A DNA stretch of 36,602 nucleotides, taken from positions 1-36,602 of the forward strand of contig NZ_VLTK01000022.1 of the NCBI RefSeq assembly GCF_007558825.1, written 5' to 3'. The notes beneath the pieces were generated by a model. The model was not told where the DNA came from and did no database searches. It saw nothing but the letters and a program-made list of their open reading frames with translations. How positions within the stretch are numbered: position 1 is the stretch's first letter; every line of letters starts with the position of its first letter. A program made the position numbers and the translations under genes. This DNA is from Brevibacterium aurantiacum (GTDB taxonomy: Bacteria; Actinomycetota; Actinomycetes; Actinomycetales; Brevibacteriaceae). Of the stretch, positions 23,791 to 32,205 are shown piece by piece.

Positions 23791-25971
23791 ATGAAGAAGC
23801 TCCGTAACGGGCAGCCGCCCGTACGAAAGATCGCCGTCGGTAGCGCAGCCGCAGTCACCGCCCTTGGGCTGACTGTCATGGTCACCTCACCCAGCGCTGC
23901 AGCTATCGAGCAGGACCCGAACGAAGACGCTGAGGCGCTCGGTCAGCTGGTCCAGTCGGATCTCCTCGACGATCAGCTCGTCGATGCCGCTGGTGCATAC
24001 AGCAGCTTCCCCAGCAATCCTGAGGAAGCCAAGACCCCTCTCAATGCAGAAGCACTGAGCGCCATCGACCTGGATCTGGGTGACGGTGTCTCACTGCCAG
24101 TCATCAGCCAGCCAGGCGGCGAAGGCCTCCTGAAGCTCGGCGAAGCCGGAGCGCTCAACTCCTACGGCTACGCTCCTTCGGCAGACAGTGCCAAGGCAAG
24201 TGCCGGTGCAGTCGGCAAGGATGGCGCCCTCAACGTGGACGACATCAACAACGGTGAGTACGGAAACGCCGAAGTCGACCTCACCCAGGTTCTGGGACAG
24301 GCCGGCATCGACGGAGTCACCGACAACATCGTCGACGAGCTCTCGCTCTCCCTCGGTGCGGTTGCTTCGACCGCAGAAGCCAAAGGCGCAGACGAGGCCA
24401 CTTCCGACTACGTCGTTGCTGATGGAGTCCTTACCGTCTCCAGCCCAGCTGTGGGCGACCTCAACGAATCGCTGACCAAGGTTGTCGACGGAGCCGGCGG
24501 CACCCTCGAAGACGTCATCGCCAAGGAAGGCCTGGCCGACCAGCTGGCCAACGCTGGTATCGACGTCAAGACAGGTCTGGCCGACATCAGCCTCGGCGGC
24601 GAAGGCACGACCGTCAACGTTGAGACCGCAGACGCTCTCAACAGCGTCGTCGAAAACGTCATCAACGAAAAGCTCGAGGATAAGGCGGGCATCGCCTCGA
24701 TCGACCTCAAGAACGGTGACATCAAGATCGACCTCGCCAAGGTCGTCAACGGTGAGAACGGCGAGGACCTCAACGGCCTCGACCCCAACACCCAGGTGCT
24801 GACCTCCGAGACAATCGGAAAGATCACCGACGCAGTTGCTGAAGCACTCGGAACCCTCTCCGGTAAGTTCAACGAGACTCTCAAGGATGCTCTCAACGAA
24901 GCCCGAGTCGAGATCTCGCTGCCGGCCAAGGCCACAGCAGTCGGAGTCCCAGCCGCTGACGGCAAGGTCAACATCGACGCCACTCTCGGTCAGCTCGCCG
25001 GCACCGGCGAAGGCGATCCCAAGGTCTCCACAGACCTCGAGCTCCTCGGAATCGACGTTGGAGAACTCCTCAACTCGATCACCGATCCTCTGCTCGAAGA
25101 GCTCCTCAAGGTCACCGAACCCGTCATCGGTGGAATCCTGAACACCACTGCTGACCAGGTCACCGGCGGAGTCACCGACGCCGTCGATCCGATCCTCTCC
25201 GGTCTCGATCCCGTCTTCGAGGGCCTCAACAAGATCGTCGACCTGACGATCAACGAGCAGCCCACCAAGCGCGATCCTGCTGAAGACAGCAACGTCAAGG
25301 GCACCGACGCTGACGGCTTCACCGTCAACGCCGTCAGCCTCGAGCTGCTGCCAGGCGGCGTCCCCGCAGCAGGCGGCGCACAGGCCGCCCCTCAGGCAGC
25401 CGACGCACTTGCTGACATCAACCTGGCCTCGTCCTCGGTCCGTGCGACCGCAGCCGACGAAGCACCAGGCGATGACGCAAACGCTGATGACACCGCTTCC
25501 GCTGACGCCGATGATTCGGCCTCTGCTGACGCAGACGACTCGGCAGCAGCAACCGCTGACGCTGATGACTCGGCTTCGGCAACCGCTGACGCAGACGACT
25601 CGGCTACCGCAACCGCAGATGCTGATGACTCGGCAGCCGCCAACGAAGAGGCCAACACATCGGCTGACGCTGATGACTCGGCTGCTTCCAACGCTGACGT
25701 GAACGCATCGGCAAACGCGGACGACTCCGCAGCTGCTACCGATGACGCCAACGCCTCCGCTGACAACAACGACGAGGCAAACGCCTCGGCGAGCTCAGCT
25801 GATGACGCGAACGCCAGCGACGATGCCAACGCATCGGCTGCTGCTGACGGTGGCGATCTGCCCCGCACCGGTGCCAACGGCACCTTGGCTCTGGGCGGGC
25901 TCGCTGCTCTCCTCGTCGCCGGCGGTGGAATCGCGATCTACCTGACGCGCCGCCACCGTGCAGGCCTCTGA
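23791..25971 (+). CDS. LPxTG-anchored choice-of-anchor G surface protein, short paralogue
   Basis: This is a 726-residue paralogue of the preceding surface protein. ATG 23791 follows a GGAG site. A signal peptide (RKIAVGSAAAVTALGLTVM, ending near SAAA) leads to an ectodomain that matches the first paralogue along its length, for example DINNGEYGNAEVDLTQVLGQ and LNGLDPNTQVLTSETIGKIT. The spacer (about residues 565-685) is much shorter and built from an 11-residue motif ATADADDSAxA. LPRTG at 690-694, a membrane helix and TRRHRAGL complete the sorting signal. The two genes share leader boxes and terminator, so the arrangement is a tandem duplication that has diverged mostly in spacer length. Confidence 0.94.
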   Translation: MKKLRNGQPPVRKIAVGSAAAVTALGLTVMVTSPSAAAIEQDPNEDAEALGQLVQSDLLDDQLVDAAGAYSSFPSNPEEAKTPLNAEALSAIDLDLGDGVSLPVISQPGGEGLLKLGEAGALNSYGYAPSADSAKASAGAVGKDGALNVDDINNGEYGNAEVDLTQVLGQAGIDGVTDNIVDELSLSLGAVASTAEAKGADEATSDYVVADGVLTVSSPAVGDLNESLTKVVDGAGGTLEDVIAKEGLADQLANAGIDVKTGLADISLGGEGTTVNVETADALNSVVENVINEKLEDKAGIASIDLKNGDIKIDLAKVVNGENGEDLNGLDPNTQVLTSETIGKITDAVAEALGTLSGKFNETLKDALNEARVEISLPAKATAVGVPAADGKVNIDATLGQLAGTGEGDPKVSTDLELLGIDVGELLNSITDPLLEELLKVTEPVIGGILNTTADQVTGGVTDAVDPILSGLDPVFEGLNKIVDLTINEQPTKRDPAEDSNVKGTDADGFTVNAVSLELLPGGVPAAGGAQAAPQAADALADINLASSSVRATAADEAPGDDANADDTASADADDSASADADDSAAATADADDSASATADADDSATATADADDSAAANEEANTSADADDSAASNADVNASANADDSAAATDDANASADNNDEANASASSADDANASDDANASAAADGGDLPRTGANGTLALGGLAALLVAGGGIAIYLTRRHRAGL
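25490..25850 (+). repeat. Short-period coding repeats (33 bases) in the spacer
   Basis: Units coding for ATADADDSAxA recur every 33 bases between about 25540 and 25640, with looser DADDSA and DANAS units before and after. They are in frame and lie between the ectodomain and LPRTG, acting as a flexible acidic stalk. They are not a CRISPR array: there are no unique spacers. Confidence 0.85.
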
Positions 25972-26011
25972 GACTGAGTCTCATGGCCGTGTGAACGGTT
26001 GATACCACGCG

Positions 26012-26049
26012 AAAGGCGGGGTCGGAGTGAAAACTCCGGCCCCGCCTTT
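26012..26049 (+). terminator. Strong intrinsic terminator after the second surface protein
   Basis: The stem AAAGGCGGGGTCGGAG and its partner CTCCGGCCCCGCCTTT surround a TGAAAA loop. Stem and loop differ by one base from the terminator at 23308. It lies between convergent genes, and the A and T flanks allow it to work in both directions, also ending the dNTPase transcript. Confidence 0.92.
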
Positions 26050-26104
26050 CGTCTGTCTGAAATCCTTCGTCTGACTGTAAGCGTCGGCACCACGAACGCG
26101 CGTG

Positions 26105-27637
26105 CTAGAGTCCGCGGCCAGCCTCCCACGGCTCCTCCGAGGAACCGGTGATCAAAGCGTTGACGGACATGGCCTGCGCATCGGTGAATGAGGCGATGTA
26201 GTCCACGACCGCCCTGGCCCTCCCCAACCTGACGATGGCGCTGGCGCCCTCCTCGCCGAGGCTGGACGGATCCCTGTCGTAGAGATCCTGGTATTCCTGT
26301 GTGGCCGCCTCAACCGAATCGAGGAGGCGCCGAGGAATCGTGGTCGCCTCGTCGGGATCGCGCAGCCATTCGTGGAAACCCTCCACCAGGGAAGCGATGA
26401 TCCGGGTCTGCCCTCGCTGATACACCGCAAGATCTGAACGTTCGAGTACGAATCTCGAGTGGACGAACTTCAACACCACCACATCGTGCCAGGCGGTGTC
26501 GGACAGACGCACATGCCCGCTGCGGACGTGTGGCCGGGCATCGACGACGATGGAGGCCTTGAGCCGATCGATCCACCGCCTCGTGAACGCGGTGACAGCC
26601 CGGTCGGCCTCCAGTCCCCCGTCATAGGGCACGGCCAGCAGACCCTCGACAAGATCCCGATTGACCCGCTGCACCGACTGTCGGAACGCATCCTCATCGG
26701 CGATCCACGGGTCTTTCTCCTGAATGTGGCGCCACATCGACTCGAGTGCGTGGCCAGGCCTGCGACGATCCAACTCCGTGTCATGCAACCGGCCGAGTTC
26801 GCGGCAGTCGCTGAGCCACCGGCCCAACTCGGCAGAGACGCTGGTGTACTGCAGGATGTTCGACCGGTAGAAATCGTCGAGGTCATGCACCGCATAGGCG
26901 ATGTCATCGGCGACATCCATCACCGCACACTCCAGCGTCTGCTGGTACCGGTCCATCCGCGGGAACACCGACAGCGCATCGTGCATCTCGGCCGTCTCGG
27001 TCGCGTAGGCGGAGAACTTCATCGCCCCCTGCGACACCTCATCACCGACTCCCCTGGGCATCTCGGCCGAGCTCAGTCGCTGATGCTGCGTCCAATCGCC
27101 GCGCGCCCACGGGTACTTCAGCACTGCGGCCTTGACCGCCCGAGTGAGGTTGAGCCCCCGCGCTGTGGCATCACAGCTGTCGAGAGCTGTGAGAATGCGG
27201 AAGGTCTGCGCATTGCCTTCGAAGCCGTCAGGCAGTCGCAGCACCGACCGTGAGACACGGTCAAGTTCCTTCTCGCCGAGGTGGCCGAACGGAGGGTGCC
27301 CCATATCGTGGGCTGCGGCGGCAGCCTGGACCACCACAGGATCGCACCCGCCGAGTTCAGCGAGCACCGATCGGGTGCGCTCATCGGAGTTGTTCAAGGT
27401 GATGGCGATCGACCTGGCCACGGCAGAGACCTTGAGCGAATGCGTCAGCCGGTTGTGAATGACTGTGCCAGAACCGGCCTGCGGGATCACCTGGGTCACG
27501 GCGGCCAGTCGTGAGAAGAAGGGGGAGAATCGGATCCGTTCGATATCGACACGGAATTCGTCCTCGCCGGGTTGGCCTGCCTCGGCGACGTCACGCTCGC
27601 GTCCACCGTCATTGTGAAGTTTCAGTCTCTCCGTCAT
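26105..27637 (-). CDS. dgt: dNTP triphosphohydrolase (Dgt family, HD domain)
   Basis: This is a 510-residue HD-domain phosphohydrolase. Metal-binding residues are visible in HNRLTHSLKV (H66) and AHDMGHPPFGHLGEKELD (H110, D111); later YPWARGDW, MDVADDIAYAVHDLDDFY (the third metal site) and RRWIDRLKAS fit the family. The enzyme cleaves dNTPs to nucleoside and triphosphate, controlling dNTP pools. Many actinobacterial members are about 420 residues; this one belongs to the longer form. The ATG 27637 start is the first in frame. It is convergent with the surface-protein gene and shares the terminator region. Confidence 0.93.
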   Translation of the reverse strand: MTERLKLHNDGGRERDVAEAGQPGEDEFRVDIERIRFSPFFSRLAAVTQVIPQAGSGTVIHNRLTHSLKVSAVARSIAITLNNSDERTRSVLAELGGCDPVVVQAAAAAHDMGHPPFGHLGEKELDRVSRSVLRLPDGFEGNAQTFRILTALDSCDATARGLNLTRAVKAAVLKYPWARGDWTQHQRLSSAEMPRGVGDEVSQGAMKFSAYATETAEMHDALSVFPRMDRYQQTLECAVMDVADDIAYAVHDLDDFYRSNILQYTSVSAELGRWLSDCRELGRLHDTELDRRRPGHALESMWRHIQEKDPWIADEDAFRQSVQRVNRDLVEGLLAVPYDGGLEADRAVTAFTRRWIDRLKASIVVDARPHVRSGHVRLSDTAWHDVVVLKFVHSRFVLERSDLAVYQRGQTRIIASLVEGFHEWLRDPDEATTIPRRLLDSVEAATQEYQDLYDRDPSSLGEEGASAIVRLGRARAVVDYIASFTDAQAMSVNALITGSSEEPWEAGRGL

Positions 27638-27769
27638 GATGACCCCAGCCTACAGAATCGCCGACCCGACCCGGAGTGACAAGGAAGCATTGGCTGCTTT
27701 GAGGTGTTCTGCCTCATCGTCATGGTCCGCACGATCTGATGGAGCAGCCTGTAGTCGAGCCGGCCGCTG

Positions 27770-28462
27770 TCAGCCGGTGCGGATGAAGGAGTTGCACCCG
27801 GTGATCGCCAGCCACATTCCGGCGGCGATCATGACCACACTGGTGACCGCCATGATCACGTCGCCGAGGTTGGTGAGTCCGTCGCTGCGCAGCACCGTGC
27901 CGACTGCGATGAGACCAGCAATGCCGAACACGGCGACTGCGATACCGACGATCCTCAAAGTCGACGGGGTTCGTCCGCGCATAAGCATGAACAGATAGCC
28001 GCCCAGTAGACCCAGAGACGCTGCGCCGGCGACGCCTTTGACAATGGTTGTGCCAGGGTCATCGTTGAGAGTGACCAGGCAGAATACTCCGATTCCGCCG
28101 AGGAGAATTATCGGCAGGGCGAACATCATGATCACGGCTTCGACACCCGAAACGAATGTGAACAGCGAGTCGTTGATTGGGACCTCTGAAGCCGATACCT
28201 GGGGCTCAGTGATGCTCCTGTGGTCCGAGATGCGTCGCTTCTGCTGACGTCTGAGGCGGCGGTCGTGACGGACGTGGACGACGATCGTGAAGATCGGCCA
28301 TGCGATGAGGACGAAGAATCCGACAAATCCCATGCCCAGGGCCAAGCTGGGGAAAGCCTCCGACAACAATCCGCTGACCAAGATGAAACATGCGCCTGGG
28401 AAGAACATGCTCACCAGGTGGCCCGTGAACGTCAACCTGAGCTCCGTGATTCTCTCGTCCAT
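27770..28462 (-). CDS. Hypothetical membrane protein
   Basis: The start at ATG 28462 (GGAAGG about five bases upstream; MDERITELRLTF) gives 230 residues. About six membrane segments are visible, in two groups separated by a basic cytoplasmic loop (RHDRRLRRQQKRRISDHR, near residues 73-90). The second group includes IMMFALPIILLGGIGVFCLV and TLRIVGIAVAVFGIAGLIAV. I recognise no family and no transport motif. It stands alone; the flanking 130 bases toward dgt are featureless. Confidence 0.75.
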   Translation of the reverse strand: MDERITELRLTFTGHLVSMFFPGACFILVSGLLSEAFPSLALGMGFVGFFVLIAWPIFTIVVHVRHDRRLRRQQKRRISDHRSITEPQVSASEVPINDSLFTFVSGVEAVIMMFALPIILLGGIGVFCLVTLNDDPGTTIVKGVAGAASLGLLGGYLFMLMRGRTPSTLRIVGIAVAVFGIAGLIAVGTVLRSDGLTNLGDVIMAVTSVVMIAAGMWLAITGCNSFIRTG

Positions 28463-28555
28463 ACGGCCTTCCGTTGAGCGGCCCGGCACAATCGTAGCCG
28501 CCGCCCACTTCGGCGGGACACACTGACCACCTCGGCGAAAGCACCGGGGAATGCC

Positions 28556-28602
28556 TTGAGACTTACGTCACAGTGGCGTAGCGTCATAGGCACGACAGGA
28601 GG
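28556..28602 (+). promoter_or_regulatory. Promoter and ribosome site for the small acidic protein
   Basis: TTGAGA at 28556-28561 and TAGCGT at 28579-28584 are separated by 17 bases, a fair vegetative promoter. A perfect AGGAGG at 28597-28602 lies eight bases before ATG 28611. The ribosome site is among the best in the window and rules out a GTG at 28602 as the start. Confidence 0.5.
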
Positions 28603-28610
28603 TGAGTTCA

Positions 28611-28787
28611 ATGACTGGAGTCAACGAAGATTTCTATCAGCCTGGGACCCATCCCGGCGACATCATCGACGTCTGGGATGAGGAAGCCGGCCAGATGGTC
28701 AAGCATATGATCATCCTCGACGAGTTCGGAAACGGCACGAAGACGCGTCCCCTCGACGACGACGAGAAAGCGGAAGCCGCGGAGTAG
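28611..28787 (+). CDS. Small acidic protein of unknown function
   Basis: This 58-residue protein starts MTGVNEDFYQPGTHPGDIID and ends in an acidic DDDEKAEAAE tail. The middle alternates hydrophobic and charged residues (KHMIILDEFGNGTK), suggesting a small beta-rich fold. An excellent ribosome site and a fair promoter support expression. No family recognised. It converges on the PTH2 gene, with nine bases between the stops. Confidence 0.75.
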   Translation: MTGVNEDFYQPGTHPGDIIDVWDEEAGQMVKHMIILDEFGNGTKTRPLDDDEKAEAAE

Positions 28788-28796
28788 TCTCGACTC

Positions 28797-29486
28797 TCAC
28801 CACCACGCACGCACGGTCTCGGTGGGACCGTCTACCTCCGTGAAACCCGCATCGACGACGCTCACGGGGCGATCGCTATTCGCCCATTCCGCCTTCGTGG
28901 GTGTGACCACGCGCAGACTGAATCCTGCTTCACGCCACCGATCGCGAACCTCGGCGGGCATCTGCTCGTAGGCCAGCTGTGCCCCGTGGCCGCACTGCGC
29001 CGCGGCCTTCCCCGTCGTCAGCGTCACCAGCGGTGAGAGTTCGATCGTCACGACGGCCATGTCCGCGGTCACTGAGGTGCCTCCCTCATCCGGGAACTCG
29101 GTGCCGCCGACCTGCAGCTTCTTCAATTCCTTCGGCAGCGGCTCGACCGGACCCGGAGGGAAGACAACCGCCTCGGCGGGACCGTAGTCATCCGTGCCGC
29201 CGAACGTCACCTCAACGCACCCCAAGGCTCGTGCATCGTCGAGCTTCTGCCCGTCTCCGCGGCGAACGACCTTGCGGATGGCCCCGTCACGCCAGTACTC
29301 GACCGCTTCGTGCCAGTCACCTTCCGGCTGTGAACGCGGGTCGTCGAGGAAGGCGACGACGGCTCGTGCAGTGGCTTCGACGACATCGATGTGGCGGGCG
29401 ATGTTCGTCTTCGACCGCCGGACCACGATCGGCAGTGACCACGGAACCTCGTGGTCGGACTCGTGTCTGCGCATGTGCTCGGTCAT
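28797..29486 (-). CDS. Peptidyl-tRNA hydrolase, PTH2-type
   Basis: This is a 229-residue protein from ATG 29486. The C-terminal ~115 residues hold the PTH2 fold: MAVVTIELSPLVTLTTGKAA, AQCGHGAQLAYEQMPAEVRD, FSLRVVTPTKAEWANS and SVVDAGFTEVDGPTETV. The GKxAAQCxH segment is the family's active-site helix. The N-terminal half (IVVRRSKTNIARHIDVVEAT) is an extra actinobacterial domain with DWHEAVEYWRDGAIRKVVRR. PTH2 releases tRNA from stalled peptidyl-tRNA. Archaeal and eukaryotic PTH2 are about 120 residues, so this is a lineage-specific, longer version; true activity is unproven. The ATG chosen is the one that begins the conserved part. Confidence 0.83.
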   Translation of the reverse strand: MTEHMRRHESDHEVPWSLPIVVRRSKTNIARHIDVVEATARAVVAFLDDPRSQPEGDWHEAVEYWRDGAIRKVVRRGDGQKLDDARALGCVEVTFGGTDDYGPAEAVVFPPGPVEPLPKELKKLQVGGTEFPDEGGTSVTADMAVVTIELSPLVTLTTGKAAAQCGHGAQLAYEQMPAEVRDRWREAGFSLRVVTPTKAEWANSDRPVSVVDAGFTEVDGPTETVRAWW

Positions 29487-29658
29487 GGTGCCAATCCTAG
29501 TCGCCGACAAGACCGCCATCCGGCGAGGCACCGTCGCCGAGTAGCCTTGAGCTGCGAGATGCTGTCGACGAAAGGCACTGACCATTTCCCGTAATACCCC
29601 TGCCGTCGATCTCACCGCGGCTCTGCTGGCCACAATCCCCCCGGACATCGTCGACGCC

Positions 29659-30663
29659 ATGTCTGACCAGATGAAGGACGTGCTCGCAGTCCAAGCCACA
29701 CGTGCCGAAGCCTGCCGCCAAGTCGGGAAGGATGCCGTGCGTGCGATCACGAACCCGTCGGAAACACCTGCCCGCTTCATCGAATCCCGCGCGGAGTACC
29801 GTGCGGAGCGTTCCACCTGGAACGAGGGCGGTCCGACGATGGCCCGCACCGTCGATGACACAATCTCCGCGGCCGGAGTCGACGTACCCGTTCGGATCCA
29901 CTATCCCCGCGCCGAGGCGGTCGTGCCGGGAATCGTGTTCCTCCACGGAGGCGGGTTCACCGTTGGTGACCTCGACACCCACGATCGGATCATGCGCGTC
30001 CTCGCCGAATCCAGCGGTGCAGCTGTTGTCGGCGTCGACTATTCACTCTCCCCCGAAGTGAAGTTCCCGCAGGCGCTGCACGAGAGCGCCGGCGTCATCG
30101 ATCACCTCGTCGGCAACGGCAGGTACTTCGGGGTGGATGGTACTCGCCTCGCGATCGCCGGGGATTCGGCAGGAGCCATGCTCACGATTGGTTCTGCGCT
30201 GCTGCTGCGTGATGCACCTGAGGACATCGGGGCATCGCCTGAGAGCTTCTCCTCCTTGCAGGCGCTGATGTCGTTCTATGGGGGTCACGGACTCAGCGAT
30301 TCTGCCAGCCGTCGGAACTTCGGCGGCAGCTGGGACGGTATGGGCACCGACGACCTCGGCAGCATCATGTCCGAGTACTTCGCCTCAGCCAGGGACGCCG
30401 AGTCGCCCCTCTACAACCACCTCGGCGCCGATCTTGCCGGACTGCCGCCGGTCTACGTCACCGCAGCTGGGCTCGATCCGCTGCGAGATGACAGTCGCGC
30501 CCTGGCAATGCGACTGCGACGGGCCGGAAATGATGTCGTCTACGAGGAGTACCCGCAGGTGCTGCACTCATTCCTACATTTCGGTCGCATCCTCGACGAC
30601 ACCACAGACGTGCTCAGAAAGGCTGCATCCTTCGCCGCCGACCGGCTGCAGCTGCAGGGCTGA
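29659..30663 (+). CDS. Alpha/beta hydrolase (HSL-family esterase)
   Basis: Read from ATG 29659 this is 334 residues. Family marks are VFLHGGGFTVGDLDTHDR (oxyanion HGGG, residues 96-99), AIAGDSAGAMLT (nucleophile Ser170 in GDSAG), AAGLDPLRDDS (Asp273) and VLHSFLHF (His303). It is a cytoplasmic carboxyl-ester hydrolase of the hormone-sensitive lipase group. The ATG at 29659 has no ribosome site, whereas coding sequence continues in frame upstream for 25-27 codons (SRNTPAVDLTAALLATIPPD) behind an AAAGG at 29571-29575. The real start may be a rare codon, CTG 29578 or ATT 29584. Confidence 0.9.
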   Translation: MSDQMKDVLAVQATRAEACRQVGKDAVRAITNPSETPARFIESRAEYRAERSTWNEGGPTMARTVDDTISAAGVDVPVRIHYPRAEAVVPGIVFLHGGGFTVGDLDTHDRIMRVLAESSGAAVVGVDYSLSPEVKFPQALHESAGVIDHLVGNGRYFGVDGTRLAIAGDSAGAMLTIGSALLLRDAPEDIGASPESFSSLQALMSFYGGHGLSDSASRRNFGGSWDGMGTDDLGSIMSEYFASARDAESPLYNHLGADLAGLPPVYVTAAGLDPLRDDSRALAMRLRRAGNDVVYEEYPQVLHSFLHFGRILDDTTDVLRKAASFAADRLQLQG

Positions 30664-30674
30664 AGGCAGCTGCG

Positions 30675-30948
30675 ATGCTGAAGCTGGTGTTCGGGATCTA
30701 TGCTGCCCTGGCTGAGTTTGAGCGCGAACTCATCTCCGAAGGCATAAAAGCCGGCCTTAGATCTGCCAGAGCACGAGGACGCAACGGTGGCCCTCCCTGC
30801 ACAATGATTCCGGCCAAAGTACGCCTCGCGATGGCTTCCATGGGCCAACCGTGAACCAGTGTAGGTCCACTGTGCCAGGAGCTCGGTATCAGTCACCAAA
30901 CCTTGTATCGACATTTGTCACCAACAGGCGAGCTGCGCGACGCTGGCC
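30675..30948 (+). pseudogene. C-terminal remnant of a serine recombinase (resolvase/invertase)
   Basis: Beginning 11 bases after the esterase stop, the frame reads KLVFGIYAALAEFERELISE, then GIKAGLRSARARGRNGGPP, the end of the catalytic domain of resolvases. After an in-frame TGA at 30852-30854 it continues LCQELGISHQTLYRHLSPTG, the helix-turn-helix that binds the crossover site. The catalytic serine part (about 110 residues) is absent. It is a mobile-element scar next to the truncated acetyltransferase. Confidence 0.85.
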
Positions 30949-30949
30949 G

Positions 30950-31366
30950 CGACGTCATGTCGGCAACCAGCGTGCTCGTGGAGACGAAAGTTGGCGGTGA
31001 TCTCGGGAAAGATCGACGACTGTATCGTCCAGATCCCGCAGTGGTCGGTGAGACTGATGAACTCAGACGATAGCTGAGTGCCGACACCTTTGCCGGAAGT
31101 ATCGGTGTGCACGTAGATCGAGTGCTCGACGACGCCTCTATAGACGTCGCGAAACGACACCGGTCCCGCACCCACCCCAGGATCTGGCTATCACCGTCCA
31201 CGGCGACCAGACACAGGTCCAGCCGCCTGGACGGGCAAAAGTCGTTCCAAGCGGCTGGCGGCGCTGATTCGAAGGTGGCATGCCCAGTCTCGATGCCGGT
31301 TGCGTACACATCCTTAACCCCAGACCAGTCGGAGTCGACCATCCCTCGAATGTGGATATCACTCAT
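30950..31366 (-). pseudogene. ArsN-like GNAT acetyltransferase, frameshifted and truncated
   Basis: The frame starts at ATG 31366 (ATGA overlap with arsC) and reads IHIRGMVDSDWSGVKDVYAT, then GIETGHATFESAP and LVAVDGDSQILGWV. A small deletion near 31173 changes frame. The acetyl-CoA part then runs GPVSFRDVYRGVVEHSIYVH, DTSGKGVGTQLSSEFISL and IWTIQSSIFPEITANFRLHE. Homology stops at about 30950, where the recombinase tail begins, so the last ~20-25 residues are missing. The family includes phosphinothricin acetyltransferase and ArsN1, often found in ars operons. It is probably inactive. Confidence 0.85.
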
Positions 31367-31773
31367 AACAGCAGGCGCGAATGAAGTTTCTCGACACGTG
31401 GCCTGATGTTTTCGCGGACGAGGCGCATGCGTTCGATGCCCTCGATTCCTCGCTCAGACGGCTCGTCGGTATCCCAGTCCTCCAACTCTGTACCCGAAGG
31501 CACTTCCACGGTTGCTTCACGTCCCCAGGTGATGACGATATCGGCCGCTTCGAGCTCAGCGTCACTGACAGGCTTTGGACTGCCTTGATTGATACCGATG
31601 CCCAGCTCGTCCAACGACTTCACCGAGAGTTGGTTGAGTGATTTACCGGGCTTCGTTCCGGCAGAGACCGCATCGATCGAGTCGCCGGCGAGGTCGCTCA
31701 TGAGCCCCGCGGCCATTCGGGACTTTCCGCCGTTCTTCACACAGATGAAGAGGACGCGTGGTGAAGTTGTCAT
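31363..31773 (-). CDS. arsC: Arsenate reductase / low-molecular-weight phosphatase family (ArsC)
   Basis: This 136-residue protein opens SPRVLFICVKNGGKSRMAAGLM. The P-loop CVKNGGKS is the variant of CX5R/S used by actinobacterial mycothiol- or thioredoxin-linked arsenate reductases. It continues IDAVSAGTKPGKSLNQLSVKSLDELGI, and DIVITWGREATVEVPSG near the end; these mycothiol-type enzymes usually keep a single nucleophilic cysteine. It would reduce arsenate to arsenite in the cytoplasm, using mycothiol and mycoredoxin. It overlaps the GNAT remnant by ATGA at 31363-31366, and the ArsO fragment overlaps its start by four bases. It appears intact, but no arsenite pump or ArsR is in the window. 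Confidence 0.88.
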   Translation of the reverse strand: MTTSPRVLFICVKNGGKSRMAAGLMSDLAGDSIDAVSAGTKPGKSLNQLSVKSLDELGIGINQGSPKPVSDAELEAADIVITWGREATVEVPSGTELEDWDTDEPSERGIEGIERMRLVRENIRPRVEKLHSRLLL

Positions 31774-32075
31774 CGTGTCTCCTGGTATGTGCTCCGTCCG
31801 TGTTCCAGTCCGGCGGGAATACCAATCGAGACCGGTTCTGCGGGCGCGCCGCAGCACGAGTCTGTCTCGACGGTATCGACAGCCGGCGCGTCGCAGAAGG
31901 AGCCGATGTCGGCTGAACATACGGCGGTTTCGGGCAGAACCAGTTCGACTCTGTCTGCGGCGGCCTGGTCGCCTGCCAGGGCTGCGACGATGAAGCGGAT
32001 CTGCTCGTATCCGGTGAACATGAGAAATGTGGGCGCGCGACCGTATGACTTCATGCCCGCGGATACAGAATGCAT
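31770..32075 (-). pseudogene. C-terminal fragment of an ArsO-like flavin monooxygenase
   Basis: These 101 residues read GMKSYGRAPTFLMFTGYEQI, then RFIVAALAGDQAAADRVELV and LPETAVCSADIG, the C-terminal end of the FAD/NADPH monooxygenase found in ars operons (ArsO type). A Cys-Cys pair lies in DSCCGAPAEP. The first ~300 residues, with both nucleotide-binding motifs, are missing, and nothing upstream to 32205 matches them in any frame. A GGGAGGG site before ATG 32075 could allow translation, but the enzyme cannot work. The stop overlaps arsC, so translation of the fragment may still couple to arsC. Confidence 0.75.
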
Positions 32076-32205
32076 TTACCCTCCCGCTCACATTTCATAT
32101 GCCGCGTGACGAGCGAAGGATCCAGTCAAAGCGGGGTCGCTTCAGCCAGAACCGGCAATTTCACTGCCGTCGATACGTTGCCTTCTTTGCGCAGCCTTGC
32201 TCCGA

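Noticed and set aside
23448..23807. Small frame upstream of the second surface protein
   Set aside because: It covers the regulatory leader, has A/T-rich codons unlike the neighbours and runs into the real start.
25490..25850. CRISPR-like short periodic repeats
   Set aside because: Period is 33 bases, in frame and coding for ATADADDSA units with no unique spacers, and no cas genes are near.
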